A stretch of DNA of 10,176 nucleotides from contig JBARCX010000050.1 of NCBI GenBank assembly GCA_049794535.1, forward strand, positions 1 through 10,176, given 5' to 3'. The translations under genes and the position numbers were made by a program. Below the pieces are notes generated by a model that was not told the origin of the DNA, did not search any database, and was given only the letters and a program-made list of their open reading frames with translations. Positions 1 through 6,456 of this stretch are shown here, one piece after another (position 1 is the first letter of the stretch; each line of letters starts with the position of its first letter). The DNA comes from JBARCX01 sp049794535. GTDB taxonomy: Bacteria > Pseudomonadota > Gammaproteobacteria > Xanthomonadales > Rhodanobacteraceae.

Positions 1-778
1 CGTGAATGAGCGTGCGGCCCCCGGCAAGTCGGGTGGACAGGATGTTCATACGGGCGCGGTAGCCGTCCAGCTCTGCCTTGTCGATCGTGCGCCGCCATAC
101 GTGTCCGTCGAGGCTGCGAATGGCTTCTAGCGGCTCGCCGGTCAACAGCACCTGGCCCTGGCCGATGATCGCCATGCGCTGACACAGGTCGGTCACGTCC
201 TCCACGATGTGGGTGGAGAGAATCACCACCACGCGCTCGCCAATCTCGGCCAGCAGATTCAGGAACCGGTTGCGCTCCTCGGGGTCGAGGCCGGCCGTGG
301 GTTCATCGACAATCACCAGCTTGGGGTCGCCGATCAGCGCCTGGGCAATGCCAAAGCGTTGGCGCATGCCACCGGAGAAGGTGCCGAGCTTGCGCTTGCG
401 AACGTCCCACAGATTCACTTGGCGCAGTAGGGCTTCGGTCAATTCGCGCCGCTCGCTCTTGACGGTGACGCCCTTGAGCACGGCGAAATGATCCAGCATC
501 GCCTCCGCCGAGACCTTGGGATACACGCCGAATTCTTGCGGCAGGTAGCCGAGTAGGCGGCGGGTGGCCTGCTTGTCGGTAAGCAGATCCATGCCATCTA
601 GCGTGACGCTGCCCTCGTCCGGATCCTGCAGCGTGGCGATGGTGCGCATCAACGACGACTTACCGGCGCCATTCGGCCCAAGCAGGCCAAACATGCCGTT
701 CGGGATGTCGAGGGTGACGCCGCGCAGCGCTCGTACGCCGTTGGCATAGGTCTTGGACAGGTCGCGAATAGTCAGCAT
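1..778 (-). CDS. ABC transporter ATP-binding protein (ABC-2 type), C-terminus cut by window edge
   Basis: This is the cytoplasmic ATPase subunit of an ABC transporter; ATP binding and hydrolysis by a dimer drives a partner permease that lies outside the window. The frame is open from the ATG at 778 to the left edge, giving 259 complete codons. Visible motifs are Walker A GPNGAGKS (residues 34-41), a Q-loop in GYLPQEFG, the ABC signature SGGMRQR (135-141), Walker B with its D158-E159 pair in IVDEPTAGLDP, and the H-loop in STHIVEDV. The start is supported by GGAGGG at 783-788, four bases upstream. The GMFGLLGPNGAGKSSLMR context and the short N-terminus resemble ATPases of ABC-2 exporters of the CcmA/NatA type, so export is more likely than import. 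The substrate cannot be read from this subunit. The gene is divergent from aceF and shares its 224-bp upstream region. Confidence 0.93.
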   Translation of the reverse strand, partial: MLTIRDLSKTYANGVRALRGVTLDIPNGMFGLLGPNGAGKSSLMRTIATLQDPDEGSVTLDGMDLLTDKQATRRLLGYLPQEFGVYPKVSAEAMLDHFAVLKGVTVKSERRELTEALLRQVNLWDVRKRKLGTFSGGMRQRFGIAQALIGDPKLVIVDEPTAGLDPEERNRFLNLLAEIGERVVVILSTHIVEDVTDLCQRMAIIGQGQVLLTGEPLEAIRSLDGHVWRRTIDKAELDGYRARMNILSTRLAGGRTLIH

Positions 779-858
779 GGTTCCCTCCGTCGCCGCCCCA
801 CGCGGCAATCAATACGGCCAGCTTACGGCCATATGCATCGCGGCCACATGCGCCTGAT

Positions 859-887
859 GTCATGCATGACTCGTTGCATACGTATGC
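859..887. promoter_or_regulatory. Two adjacent perfect 12-bp palindromes in the divergent intergenic region
   Basis: GTCATGCATGAC (859-870) and GCATACGTATGC (876-887) are each perfect inverted repeats, separated by five bases, with centres 17 bp apart. They lie between the ABC ATPase start (778) and the aceF start (1003). A shorter palindrome, GCCATGGC, follows at 893-900. Paired dyads at this position look like operator sites for a dimeric regulator of one or both genes. They do not resemble the E. coli PdhR site as I remember it. The function is inferred from symmetry and position only. Confidence 0.4.
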
Positions 888-1002
888 GGATGGCCATGGC
901 TGATGCTTCAAAAGTGCCCGTGATGGCTGACGGTTCGCTATGATGGAAGTCTTGCGGCCGCCCCTCCCCCGCGCGGCCCGCCTTCGATCCGCAGGAGAAC
1001 TC

Positions 1003-2685
1003 ATGGCCGACCTCAAAGAAGCGCGTGTTCCGGATATCGGTCACGACAACGTTCCGGTGATCGAAGTACTGGTCAAGCCCGGCGACCGGGTCGAGAAAGA
1101 GCAGAGTCTGATCACCCTGGAATCGGACAAGGCCACGATGGAAGTGCCTGCTCCGTTTGCCGGTACGGTGAAAGAAGTGAAGCTGAAAGTGGGCGACGAG
1201 GTGTCCGAAGGCGCATTGATCGCGCTGATCGAGGCCGAAGGCGTTGCTGCTGCAGCGTCCGCGCCGGCCAGCAAGGCTGAGCCTGCCAAGGTCGCAGCGC
1301 CCGCGCCTGCCAAGGCTGCCGCACCCGTCAAGGCCGAGCCGGCCGGCGCATCTGCGGGTGGCGCCGCAACGATCCGTGAGGCCCGTGTGCCGGATATCGG
1401 TCACGACAACGTGCCGGTGATCGAAGTGCTGGTCAAGGTCGGCGACACCGTCGCCAAGGATCAGAGCCTGATCACGCTGGAATCGGACAAGGCCACGATG
1501 GAAGTGCCCGCGCCGTTCGCTGGTGTCGTGAAAGAGTTGAAGGTGAAGGTCGGCGACGAGCTGTCCGAAGGCAGCGTGATCGCGCTCATCGAGAGCAGCG
1601 ATGCAGCGGCCTCCGTCGCCGCAGCTGCCCCGGCGCCAGCCCCCGCAGCACAGGCGGTAGAAAAGCCGGCCCCGATCGGTGGTCGCAGCGTGCTGCCCGG
1701 CAATGCTCCAGAGGGCGATGCCCCGCCGCAGGCGCGCCCGCCGGTTGATGCCCGCCTGGTCATGCCTGGTGATGCGCCTTATGCCAGCCCGGCCATCCGC
1801 GCGTTCGCGCGCGAGCTCGGCGTCGATATCACACAGGTCAAGGGCAGTGCCCGCGGTGGCCGCATTCAGCGTGAAGACGTCAGCGCCTACGTGAAGCATG
1901 CGCTTGCCTCGGGTGCGCGTCCGGTGGCTGGTGCACAGGCCAGTGTCGGTGGCCTCAATCTGCTGCCGTGGCCGAAGATCGACTTCGCCAAGTTCGGCGA
2001 GATTGAAGAGAAGCCGCTGTCGCGCATCCAGAAGATTTCAGGCGCCAACCTCGCGCGCAACTGGGCGATGATTCCGCACGTCACCCAGCACGACGATGCC
2101 GATATCACCGAGCTGGAAGCCTTCCGCAAGAAGCTCGGCGAAGAGAACAAAGATCTCAAAGTCACCCCGCTGGTGTTTCAGATCAAAGCGGTGGTCGCAG
2201 CGCTCAAGCAGTTCCCGCAGTTCAACGCCTCGCTCGACGAGAGCGGCGAGAAGCTGATCCTCAAGAAGTACTTCCATATCGGCATCGCGGTAGACACACC
2301 CGATGGCTTGGTGGTGCCGGTAATCCGCGATTGCGACAAGAAGGGTCTGCTCGACCTCGCTCGTGAGCTCGGCGAGATCTCCAAGAAGGCACGCGACAAA
2401 AAGCTCGGTCCGGCCGAGATGTCGGGCGGCTGCTTCTCGATCTCCTCGTTGGGTGGCATTGGCGGCACTGGCTTCACACCGATCGTCAACGCACCGGAAG
2501 TAGCCATCCTCGGCGTCTCCAAAGCTGCGATGAAACCGGTGTGGAACGGTAAGGAATTCGCACCGCGGCTGATCTTGCCGCTGTCGCTGTCCTACGACCA
2601 TCGTGTGATCGATGGCGCACTGGCCGCACGTTTCGCCGCATTCCTTGCCACCCAGCTTGGCGATATCCGCCGGTTGTTGCTGTAA
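1003..2685 (+). CDS. aceF: Pyruvate dehydrogenase E2, dihydrolipoyllysine acetyltransferase, two lipoyl domains
   Basis: This is the core subunit of the cytoplasmic pyruvate dehydrogenase complex; it moves the acetyl group from E1 through its lipoyl arms to CoA, giving acetyl-CoA. The 560-residue protein reads in order: lipoyl domain 1 (about 5-78, lipoyl-lysine K43 in ESDKATME), an Ala/Pro/Lys linker, lipoyl domain 2 (about 125-198, K163), a second Ala/Pro linker, the peripheral-subunit-binding domain (about 261-297, ASPAIRAFARELGVD), and the catalytic domain (about 335-560). The catalytic motif DHRVIDG has H533 and D537. The start at 1003 was chosen because AGGAG at 993-997 sits five bases upstream and the protein then begins directly with the lipoyl domain; the in-frame ATG at 940 has no ribosome-binding site. 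It is shorter than the 630-residue three-lipoyl E. coli protein, as expected for two domains. It is followed 14 bases later by the channel gene and then by lpdA; aceE is not adjacent. The lipoyl domains specifically favour E2p over a 2-oxoglutarate E2, which normally carries one. Confidence 0.97.
   Translation: MADLKEARVPDIGHDNVPVIEVLVKPGDRVEKEQSLITLESDKATMEVPAPFAGTVKEVKLKVGDEVSEGALIALIEAEGVAAAASAPASKAEPAKVAAPAPAKAAAPVKAEPAGASAGGAATIREARVPDIGHDNVPVIEVLVKVGDTVAKDQSLITLESDKATMEVPAPFAGVVKELKVKVGDELSEGSVIALIESSDAAASVAAAAPAPAPAAQAVEKPAPIGGRSVLPGNAPEGDAPPQARPPVDARLVMPGDAPYASPAIRAFARELGVDITQVKGSARGGRIQREDVSAYVKHALASGARPVAGAQASVGGLNLLPWPKIDFAKFGEIEEKPLSRIQKISGANLARNWAMIPHVTQHDDADITELEAFRKKLGEENKDLKVTPLVFQIKAVVAALKQFPQFNASLDESGEKLILKKYFHIGIAVDTPDGLVVPVIRDCDKKGLLDLARELGEISKKARDKKLGPAEMSGGCFSISSLGGIGGTGFTPIVNAPEVAILGVSKAAMKPVWNGKEFAPRLILPLSLSYDHRVIDGALAARFAAFLATQLGDIRRLLL
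1018..1593 (+). repeat. Direct repeat encoding the two lipoyl domains of E2
   Basis: Positions 1018-1233 and 1378-1593 encode residues 6-77 and 126-197 of AceF, exactly 120 codons apart. The two 72-residue copies match over long stretches, for example PDIGHDNVPVIEVLVK and SLITLESDKATMEVPAPFAG, and the DNA is also very similar. A third, slightly more diverged copy opens lpdA (about 3715-3936), with GGHDN in place of GHDN. This is domain duplication within and between the genes of the complex. Confidence 0.9.
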
Positions 2686-2699
2686 CGGACAAGGTAGTC

Positions 2700-3644
2700 A
2701 TGTTCAGCCATGCGACCCACGCCGCACCTGCGCTAGCCGCGTGGATCGGTGTGGGTGCTGGTCGCCCATGGAGTGATTGGCTCGGCGCGAGCCTGCTGCA
2801 CACAGGCGAGATCGATGTAACCGTGGGTGCGTTGTTTGCAGCGCTCTTGCTGCTTCTGTTGAGCGTGGTGTTTTCGGCGGTGCTGCGGTATCTGCTGCGG
2901 CGTTATGCGCGGCGGTATGACCACGTCAACCAATCGGCGATCTACACGGTAGGCCGGCTGACACATTATCTGTTGCTGACGATCGGTGTGCTGCTGGCGC
3001 TGAATGCGACCGGCATTCCCATGGATCGCTTCGAGGTGTTTGCGGGTGCGCTCGGCGTGGGTCTTGGCTTTGGCCTGCAAGCGATTTTCAACAACTTCGT
3101 ATGCGGCTTGATCCTGCTGTTCGACCGTAGCCTCAAGGTGGGTGATTTCGTCGAGCTTGCCTCGGGTGTGCAAGGCACGGTGCGTGATCTCCATATCCGT
3201 GCCACGCGTGTCACCACCAATGACGACATCGATATCCTGGTGCCGAACTCCGAGTTCGTGAATGGCCGTCTGGTGAACTGGACCGTGCGCGAGGGTTATC
3301 GTCGCATCAAGGTTCCGTTTCATGTCGCATACGGTAGCGACAAAGAACAAGTACGCGATGTGGCATTGGAGGCTGCACGCGATGTGCCGTTCACGCTTAC
3401 CCATGAAGGGCCACGTGCACCGCATGTGCGGCTCGCCGAGTTCGGCGACTGGGCACTGAAATTTCAACTGGTTGTTTGGCTCAACGCCGAAGCGACGCGT
3501 CGGCCGGGTAGGGCGAAGGCCGCATACAACTGGGCTCTGCACACCGCCTTACAGAAACATGGCATTCGTATTCCGCTGCCGCAACACGACGTGCATCTGC
3601 GAAGTGGACTAGCTGCGGCAGCAACCGATTTCTCCTCCCCCTGA
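2700..3644 (+). CDS. MscS-family small-conductance mechanosensitive channel
   Basis: This inner-membrane channel protein probably opens under membrane tension to release solutes during osmotic downshock. The 314 residues show a hydrophobic helix at about 41-66, a second at about 84-104, and a Gly/Ala-rich third helix at about 112-140 (AGALGVGLGFGLQAIFNN, then LILLFDR) typical of the MscS pore helix. The MscS beta domain follows: VGDFVEL, then a Gly-containing turn, TRVTTNDDIDILVPNSEF and NWT (about 147-195). The C-terminal alpha/beta part runs to 314. The length is close to that of E. coli MscS (286 residues), so this is a minimal-type channel. AAGG at 2691-2694 supports the start. It lies 14 bases after aceF and 55 bases before lpdA on the same strand with no terminator, so it is probably co-transcribed with the pyruvate dehydrogenase genes, which is an odd location for a channel. 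The family is clear; the exact paralog is not. Confidence 0.93.
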   Translation: MFSHATHAAPALAAWIGVGAGRPWSDWLGASLLHTGEIDVTVGALFAALLLLLLSVVFSAVLRYLLRRYARRYDHVNQSAIYTVGRLTHYLLLTIGVLLALNATGIPMDRFEVFAGALGVGLGFGLQAIFNNFVCGLILLFDRSLKVGDFVELASGVQGTVRDLHIRATRVTTNDDIDILVPNSEFVNGRLVNWTVREGYRRIKVPFHVAYGSDKEQVRDVALEAARDVPFTLTHEGPRAPHVRLAEFGDWALKFQLVVWLNAEATRRPGRAKAAYNWALHTALQKHGIRIPLPQHDVHLRSGLAAAATDFSSP

Positions 3645-3699
3645 ATCATGATCTGGATGTCCGTTACTGACGTCCGCCCGAGCTTCCAAGGAAATCAGC

Positions 3700-5535
3700 A
3701 TGGCCAACACCATTGAAATCAAAGTTCCCGATATCGGCGGTCACGACAATGTGCCGGTGATCGAAGTGCTGGTGAAGGCTGGCGACAGCGTGGCCAAGGA
3801 CCAGAGCCTGATCACGTTGGAGTCGGACAAGGCCACGATGGAGATTCCTTCCAGCGCAGCCGGTGTCATCAAGGAACTGAAAGTGAAGGTGGGTGACGAG
3901 CTCTCCGAGGGTGCGGTGATTGCCATCTTGGAAGCCGACATCGCATCCCCCTCTCCCCTGCGGGGAGAGGGCCGGGGTGAGGGGACAACCTCGCCGAGCG
4001 CAATTAGCTCATCGGGCGCGACTAGCAATGCTCCCGCGAGCACCCGCCCCTCACCTCAATCCTCTCCCCAGAAGGGAGAGGAGGCGAAGGCGCCGCAAGC
4101 GGCATCATCATCTGGTAAAGCCGCCGATATCGAATGCAAATTGGTCGTACTGGGTTCCGGTCCGGGCGGTTACACGGCGGCGTTCCGTGCTTCGGATCTG
4201 GGTGTGGATACCGTACTGGTGGAGCGCTATGCCTCGCTTGGTGGCGTTTGCCTCAACGTAGGTTGCATCCCGTCCAAGGCACTGTTGCATGCGGCCGCGG
4301 TGATCGATGAGGCCGAGGCGATGGCCGCGCACGGTGTCAGCTTCGGCGCGCCGAAGATTGATATCGACAAGCTGCGCGGCTTCAAGAATAAGGTAGTCGG
4401 CCAGCTCACTGGTGGTCTCGCTTCCATGGCGAAGCAGCGCAAGGTGCGCACGGTCGAGGGCACGGGCACTTTCGTCTCGCCGCACGAGTTGGAAGTGCAG
4501 ACCAAGGACGGCACCAAGCTGATTCGTTTCGAGTACGCGATCATCGCGGCCGGTTCGCAGTCGGTGAAGCTGCCTGCGTTCCCGTGGGATGACGAGCGTA
4601 TCGTCGACTCCACCGGCGCGTTGGAACTGAAGGACGTGCCGAAGAAATTGTTGGTGGTCGGCGGGGGCATCATCGGCCTGGAAATGGCCACGGTATACGG
4701 TGCGCTGGGTAGCGAAGTGACCGTGGTCGAGTTCATGGATCAGATCATTCCGGGTGCCGATGCCGATCTGATCAAGCCGCTAGCCAAGCGTTTGGGCGGC
4801 AAGCTCAAGGGCGTGCATCTGAAGACCAAGGTAGTCGATGCGAAGGCGACCAAGAAAGGTATCGAGGTCAGCTACGAGGGCGAGAGCATTCCCGAGACAT
4901 CGCTGTTCGATCGCGTGCTGGTGTCTGTGGGGCGCTCGCCCAATGGTGGCAAGATCGGCGCAGACAAGGCCGGTGTCGCGGTCACCGAGCGCGGCTTCAT
5001 CAATGTCGACACGCAGATGCGCACCAATGTGCCGCACATCTTCGCCATCGGCGACCTCGTGGGTCAGCCGATGCTGGCGCATAAGGCCACGCACGAGGCA
5101 AAGGTGGCCGCTGAAGTCGTCGCGGGTCAGAAGAGTCATTTCGATGCGCGCGTGATCCCGTCGGTGGCCTATACGGATCCGGAAATCGCCTGGGTTGGCG
5201 TGACCGAGCGCGAAGCGAAGGAGAAGGGTCTCAAGATCGGCGTGGGCAAGTTCCCATGGGTGGCCAGTGGCCGCGCCATCGGTATCGATCGTACTGAAGG
5301 TTTCACCAAGTTGCTGTTCGATGAGGCCACCCATCGTGTGGTCGGTGGCGCCATCGTCGGCCCGCATGCGGGCGATCTCATCTCCGAGGTCGCGCTGGCG
5401 ATCGAGATGGGCGCGGAGGCGGCGGACATCGGCCTCACCATCCACCCGCATCCGACGTTGAGCGAATCGGTGGGCATGGCAGCTGAGATCTACGAAGGCA
5501 CCATTACCGATCTGTACCTGCCGAAGCGGAAGTAA
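3700..5535 (+). CDS. lpdA: Dihydrolipoyl dehydrogenase (E3) with N-terminal lipoyl domain
   Basis: This flavoprotein reoxidises dihydrolipoyl groups on E2 and passes the electrons through a disulfide and FAD to NAD+. The 611 residues read: lipoyl domain (about 6-79, K44 in ESDKATME), a long Ser/Pro linker (about 80-143), and the E3 body. FAD-binding GSGPGG is at 152-157, the redox disulfide CLNVGC at C184/C189, the NAD-binding GGGIIG at 321-326, the second FAD motif AIGD at 449-452, and the active-site dyad H584/E589 in HPHPTLSE. AAGGA at 3688-3692 supports the start. A plain E3 is about 470 residues; the extra length is the lipoyl domain and linker, an arrangement known for pyruvate dehydrogenase E3 of several beta- and gamma-proteobacteria. 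The lipoyl domain closely matches those of AceF upstream, which ties this E3 to pyruvate rather than 2-oxoglutarate dehydrogenase. The linker is odd: residues of the type SPSPLRGEGRGEG and RPSPQSSPQKGEEA are the translation of an inverted-repeat element (3947-4084). All catalytic residues are intact, so the gene looks functional. Confidence 0.97.
   Translation: MANTIEIKVPDIGGHDNVPVIEVLVKAGDSVAKDQSLITLESDKATMEIPSSAAGVIKELKVKVGDELSEGAVIAILEADIASPSPLRGEGRGEGTTSPSAISSSGATSNAPASTRPSPQSSPQKGEEAKAPQAASSSGKAADIECKLVVLGSGPGGYTAAFRASDLGVDTVLVERYASLGGVCLNVGCIPSKALLHAAAVIDEAEAMAAHGVSFGAPKIDIDKLRGFKNKVVGQLTGGLASMAKQRKVRTVEGTGTFVSPHELEVQTKDGTKLIRFEYAIIAAGSQSVKLPAFPWDDERIVDSTGALELKDVPKKLLVVGGGIIGLEMATVYGALGSEVTVVEFMDQIIPGADADLIKPLAKRLGGKLKGVHLKTKVVDAKATKKGIEVSYEGESIPETSLFDRVLVSVGRSPNGGKIGADKAGVAVTERGFINVDTQMRTNVPHIFAIGDLVGQPMLAHKATHEAKVAAEVVAGQKSHFDARVIPSVAYTDPEIAWVGVTEREAKEKGLKIGVGKFPWVASGRAIGIDRTEGFTKLLFDEATHRVVGGAIVGPHAGDLISEVALAIEMGAEAADIGLTIHPHPTLSESVGMAAEIYEGTITDLYLPKRK
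3947..4084. repeat. REP/REPIN-like inverted repeat pair inside the lpdA linker
   Basis: Two 38-base units face each other: 3947-3984, and 4047-4084 on the opposite strand; by hand alignment they agree at 30 of 38 positions. Each unit holds its own hairpin followed by a GGGGTGAGGGG-type tail. In the left unit, CCCTCTCCCC (3949-3958) pairs perfectly with GGGGAGAGGG (3962-3971) around a three-base loop. In the right unit, TCCTCTCCCC (4060-4069) pairs with AGGGAGAGGA (4073-4082) with one mismatch. The whole block is 138 bp, a multiple of three, and encodes roughly LpdA residues 83-128 without a stop. From memory, C/G-rich hairpin units of this kind are abundant and mostly intergenic in Pseudomonas and Xanthomonas relatives. 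No target-site duplication is visible at the ends. Confidence 0.75.
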
Positions 5536-5571
5536 TCGCAGCAGCATGAATTAAATCGCAGCACCATGAAT
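5534..5571 (+). repeat. Short tandem duplication at the lpdA stop codon
   Basis: AATCGCAGCAGCATGAAT (5534-5551) and AATCGCAGCACCATGAAT (5554-5571) match at 17 of 18 bases with a period of 20. The first copy overlaps the last two bases of the lpdA stop codon and the second abuts the terminator stem. This is probably a replication-slippage duplication in the 3' untranslated region; no function is apparent. Confidence 0.7.
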
Positions 5572-5602
5572 AAAAAAGCCCGGGCATGTCCCGGGCTTTT
5601 TT
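5572..5602. terminator. Bidirectional intrinsic terminator between lpdA and M1
   Basis: AAAAAAGCCCGGG (5572-5584) pairs perfectly with CCCGGGCTTTTTT (5590-5602) around the loop CATGT. The GC core is followed by six T on the plus strand and, because of the leading A tract, also on the minus strand. It ends the aceF-lpdA operon 36 bases after the lpdA stop and can equally stop minus-strand transcription of M1, whose stop is at 5632-5634. Confidence 0.93.
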
Positions 5603-5631
5603 GTGCGTTGCCTACCCATGAGTATGGGGAC

Positions 5632-6327
5632 TCAGGAAGAAGGCGTTGGTTTCGCCGAGTCGAGGTTTCCATTCGGCAGGGCAGCGCTAAGCTGTTTTTC
5701 GAGTGTGCCAAGACTTTGCACTGTTTGGCTCTGCATGGCGATCATATGGCTGATGACATGCAAGAACTCTCGCGGCTGCACCTCGTCGGTCCGCAGGTCG
5801 GCGAGCGTGTCGACAAGACCCGTGCCGCTCATCAGTATCGCGGTGTTCTGGGCCAACATAGCGATGGCATCTCGTTGGTTGGCGTAGGCAGAGGAGTAGC
5901 GTTGCATGCGATCGTGCTTGATCCAGCTGACTGATTGATTTGCTACGCCCACATCCCAAGCTTCGTGACGCAGGTTAGGGAAGTGGAGGCCCAGGTCGAA
6001 GTTGTCTTGGGTCAGCGTCAGGATGTGCTGCTTGATCGCGTCTTCCGGCACGTGCGCCTTGAGATCCTGGGTCACTGCATCGCGGATCTTATTGAGCCGC
6101 GTTAGCTGCTCGGTATCCCCTGTAAGCGAGGCCTGGGTCTGGGTCAGATTGGTGCGGATCTCCGCCTCAATCTGCTGGCTGGCAGCCTCAGCGGAATGAG
6201 TGCGATGCGTATGCTCAATCCATGCCTCTAGACCCAGCGCCGTGAGGATGCTGAGCACAATCATCAGATAGTGCTTGGTGAAATCCTTGAACGAGTGGAG
6301 GCTTACTTTCGGTAGTTCGAGATGCAT
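5632..6327 (-). CDS. M1: predicted single-pass membrane protein, unrecognised family (paralog of M2 and M3)
   Basis: I do not recognise a named family. The 231-residue protein has a short basic/polar N-terminus (1-19), one hydrophobic segment at about 20-37 (LMIVLSILTALGLEAWIEH, with the end at the interface), then a polar, mostly helical region rich in Gln, Glu and Ala (about 45-115, QQIEAEIRTN). A conserved block follows at 121-149 (AWDVGVANQSVSWI, then QRYSSAYANQ), and a helical C-terminus to 231. No signal-peptide cleavage site or catalytic motif is evident. Topology is probably N-in with the bulk in the periplasm. The start was set at the ATG at 6327, because AGGA lies at 6335-6338 and both paralogs begin MHLELPK; an in-frame TTG at 6333 is less likely. 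M2 and M3 share 33 of the first 40 residues with it. It is divergent from the DapB-like gene and ends 30 bases from the lpdA terminator. The GLEAW-E-H segment followed by an E-x-x-x-N helix is reminiscent of other uncharacterised proteobacterial membrane-anchored proteins; that is a recollection, not a search result. Confidence 0.88.
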   Translation of the reverse strand: MHLELPKVSLHSFKDFTKHYLMIVLSILTALGLEAWIEHTHRTHSAEAASQQIEAEIRTNLTQTQASLTGDTEQLTRLNKIRDAVTQDLKAHVPEDAIKQHILTLTQDNFDLGLHFPNLRHEAWDVGVANQSVSWIKHDRMQRYSSAYANQRDAIAMLAQNTAILMSGTGLVDTLADLRTDEVQPREFLHVISHMIAMQSQTVQSLGTLEKQLSAALPNGNLDSAKPTPSS

Positions 6328-6456
6328 GGACAATTCCTGGTGGCCGACAGGTCAAGGCGCCGGAGCCTAACCGATTAGCCATCACAGGCGCAGTGCTGCG
6401 CTTGAGTCTTCCTCCCATAACCCAATCTCTTCCTTCTTGGCCTTAAGGAGATCGCT
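6328..6456. promoter_or_regulatory. Divergent promoter region between M1 and the DapB-like gene
   Basis: These 129 bases must hold the start signals of both divergent genes. The clearest structure is the near-perfect palindrome GCGCAGTGCTGCGC (6388-6401), six base pairs around TG, a possible operator. AAGGAG at 6445-6450 is the ribosome-binding site of the plus-strand gene. No convincing -35/-10 pair could be picked by eye on either strand. Confidence 0.35.

Noticed and set aside
939..944. TATGAT as a -10 box for aceF
   Set aside because: No acceptable -35 hexamer lies 16-18 bases upstream; the match alone is too weak to call a promoter.
940..1002. Upstream in-frame ATG extending AceF by 21 residues
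   Set aside because: No ribosome-binding site precedes it, the extra residues are unlike AceF N-termini, and the ATG at 1003 has AGGAG at proper distance.
823..1899. Long minus-strand open frame (358 codons) overlapping aceF
   Set aside because: It is antisense to the lipoyl domains and linkers of AceF, has a repetitive Asp/His/Arg-rich composition with no family resemblance, and arises from the codon bias of the duplicated domains.
2733..3542. Minus-strand open frame (269 codons) opposite the channel gene
   Set aside because: The plus-strand frame encodes a textbook MscS protein with a ribosome-binding site; the antisense translation is low in hydrophobic structure and unlike known proteins.
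3947..4084. lpdA as a pseudogene disrupted by a repeat
   Set aside because: The reading frame is continuous, and the lipoyl lysine, FAD and NAD motifs, redox cysteines and His-Glu dyad are all present.
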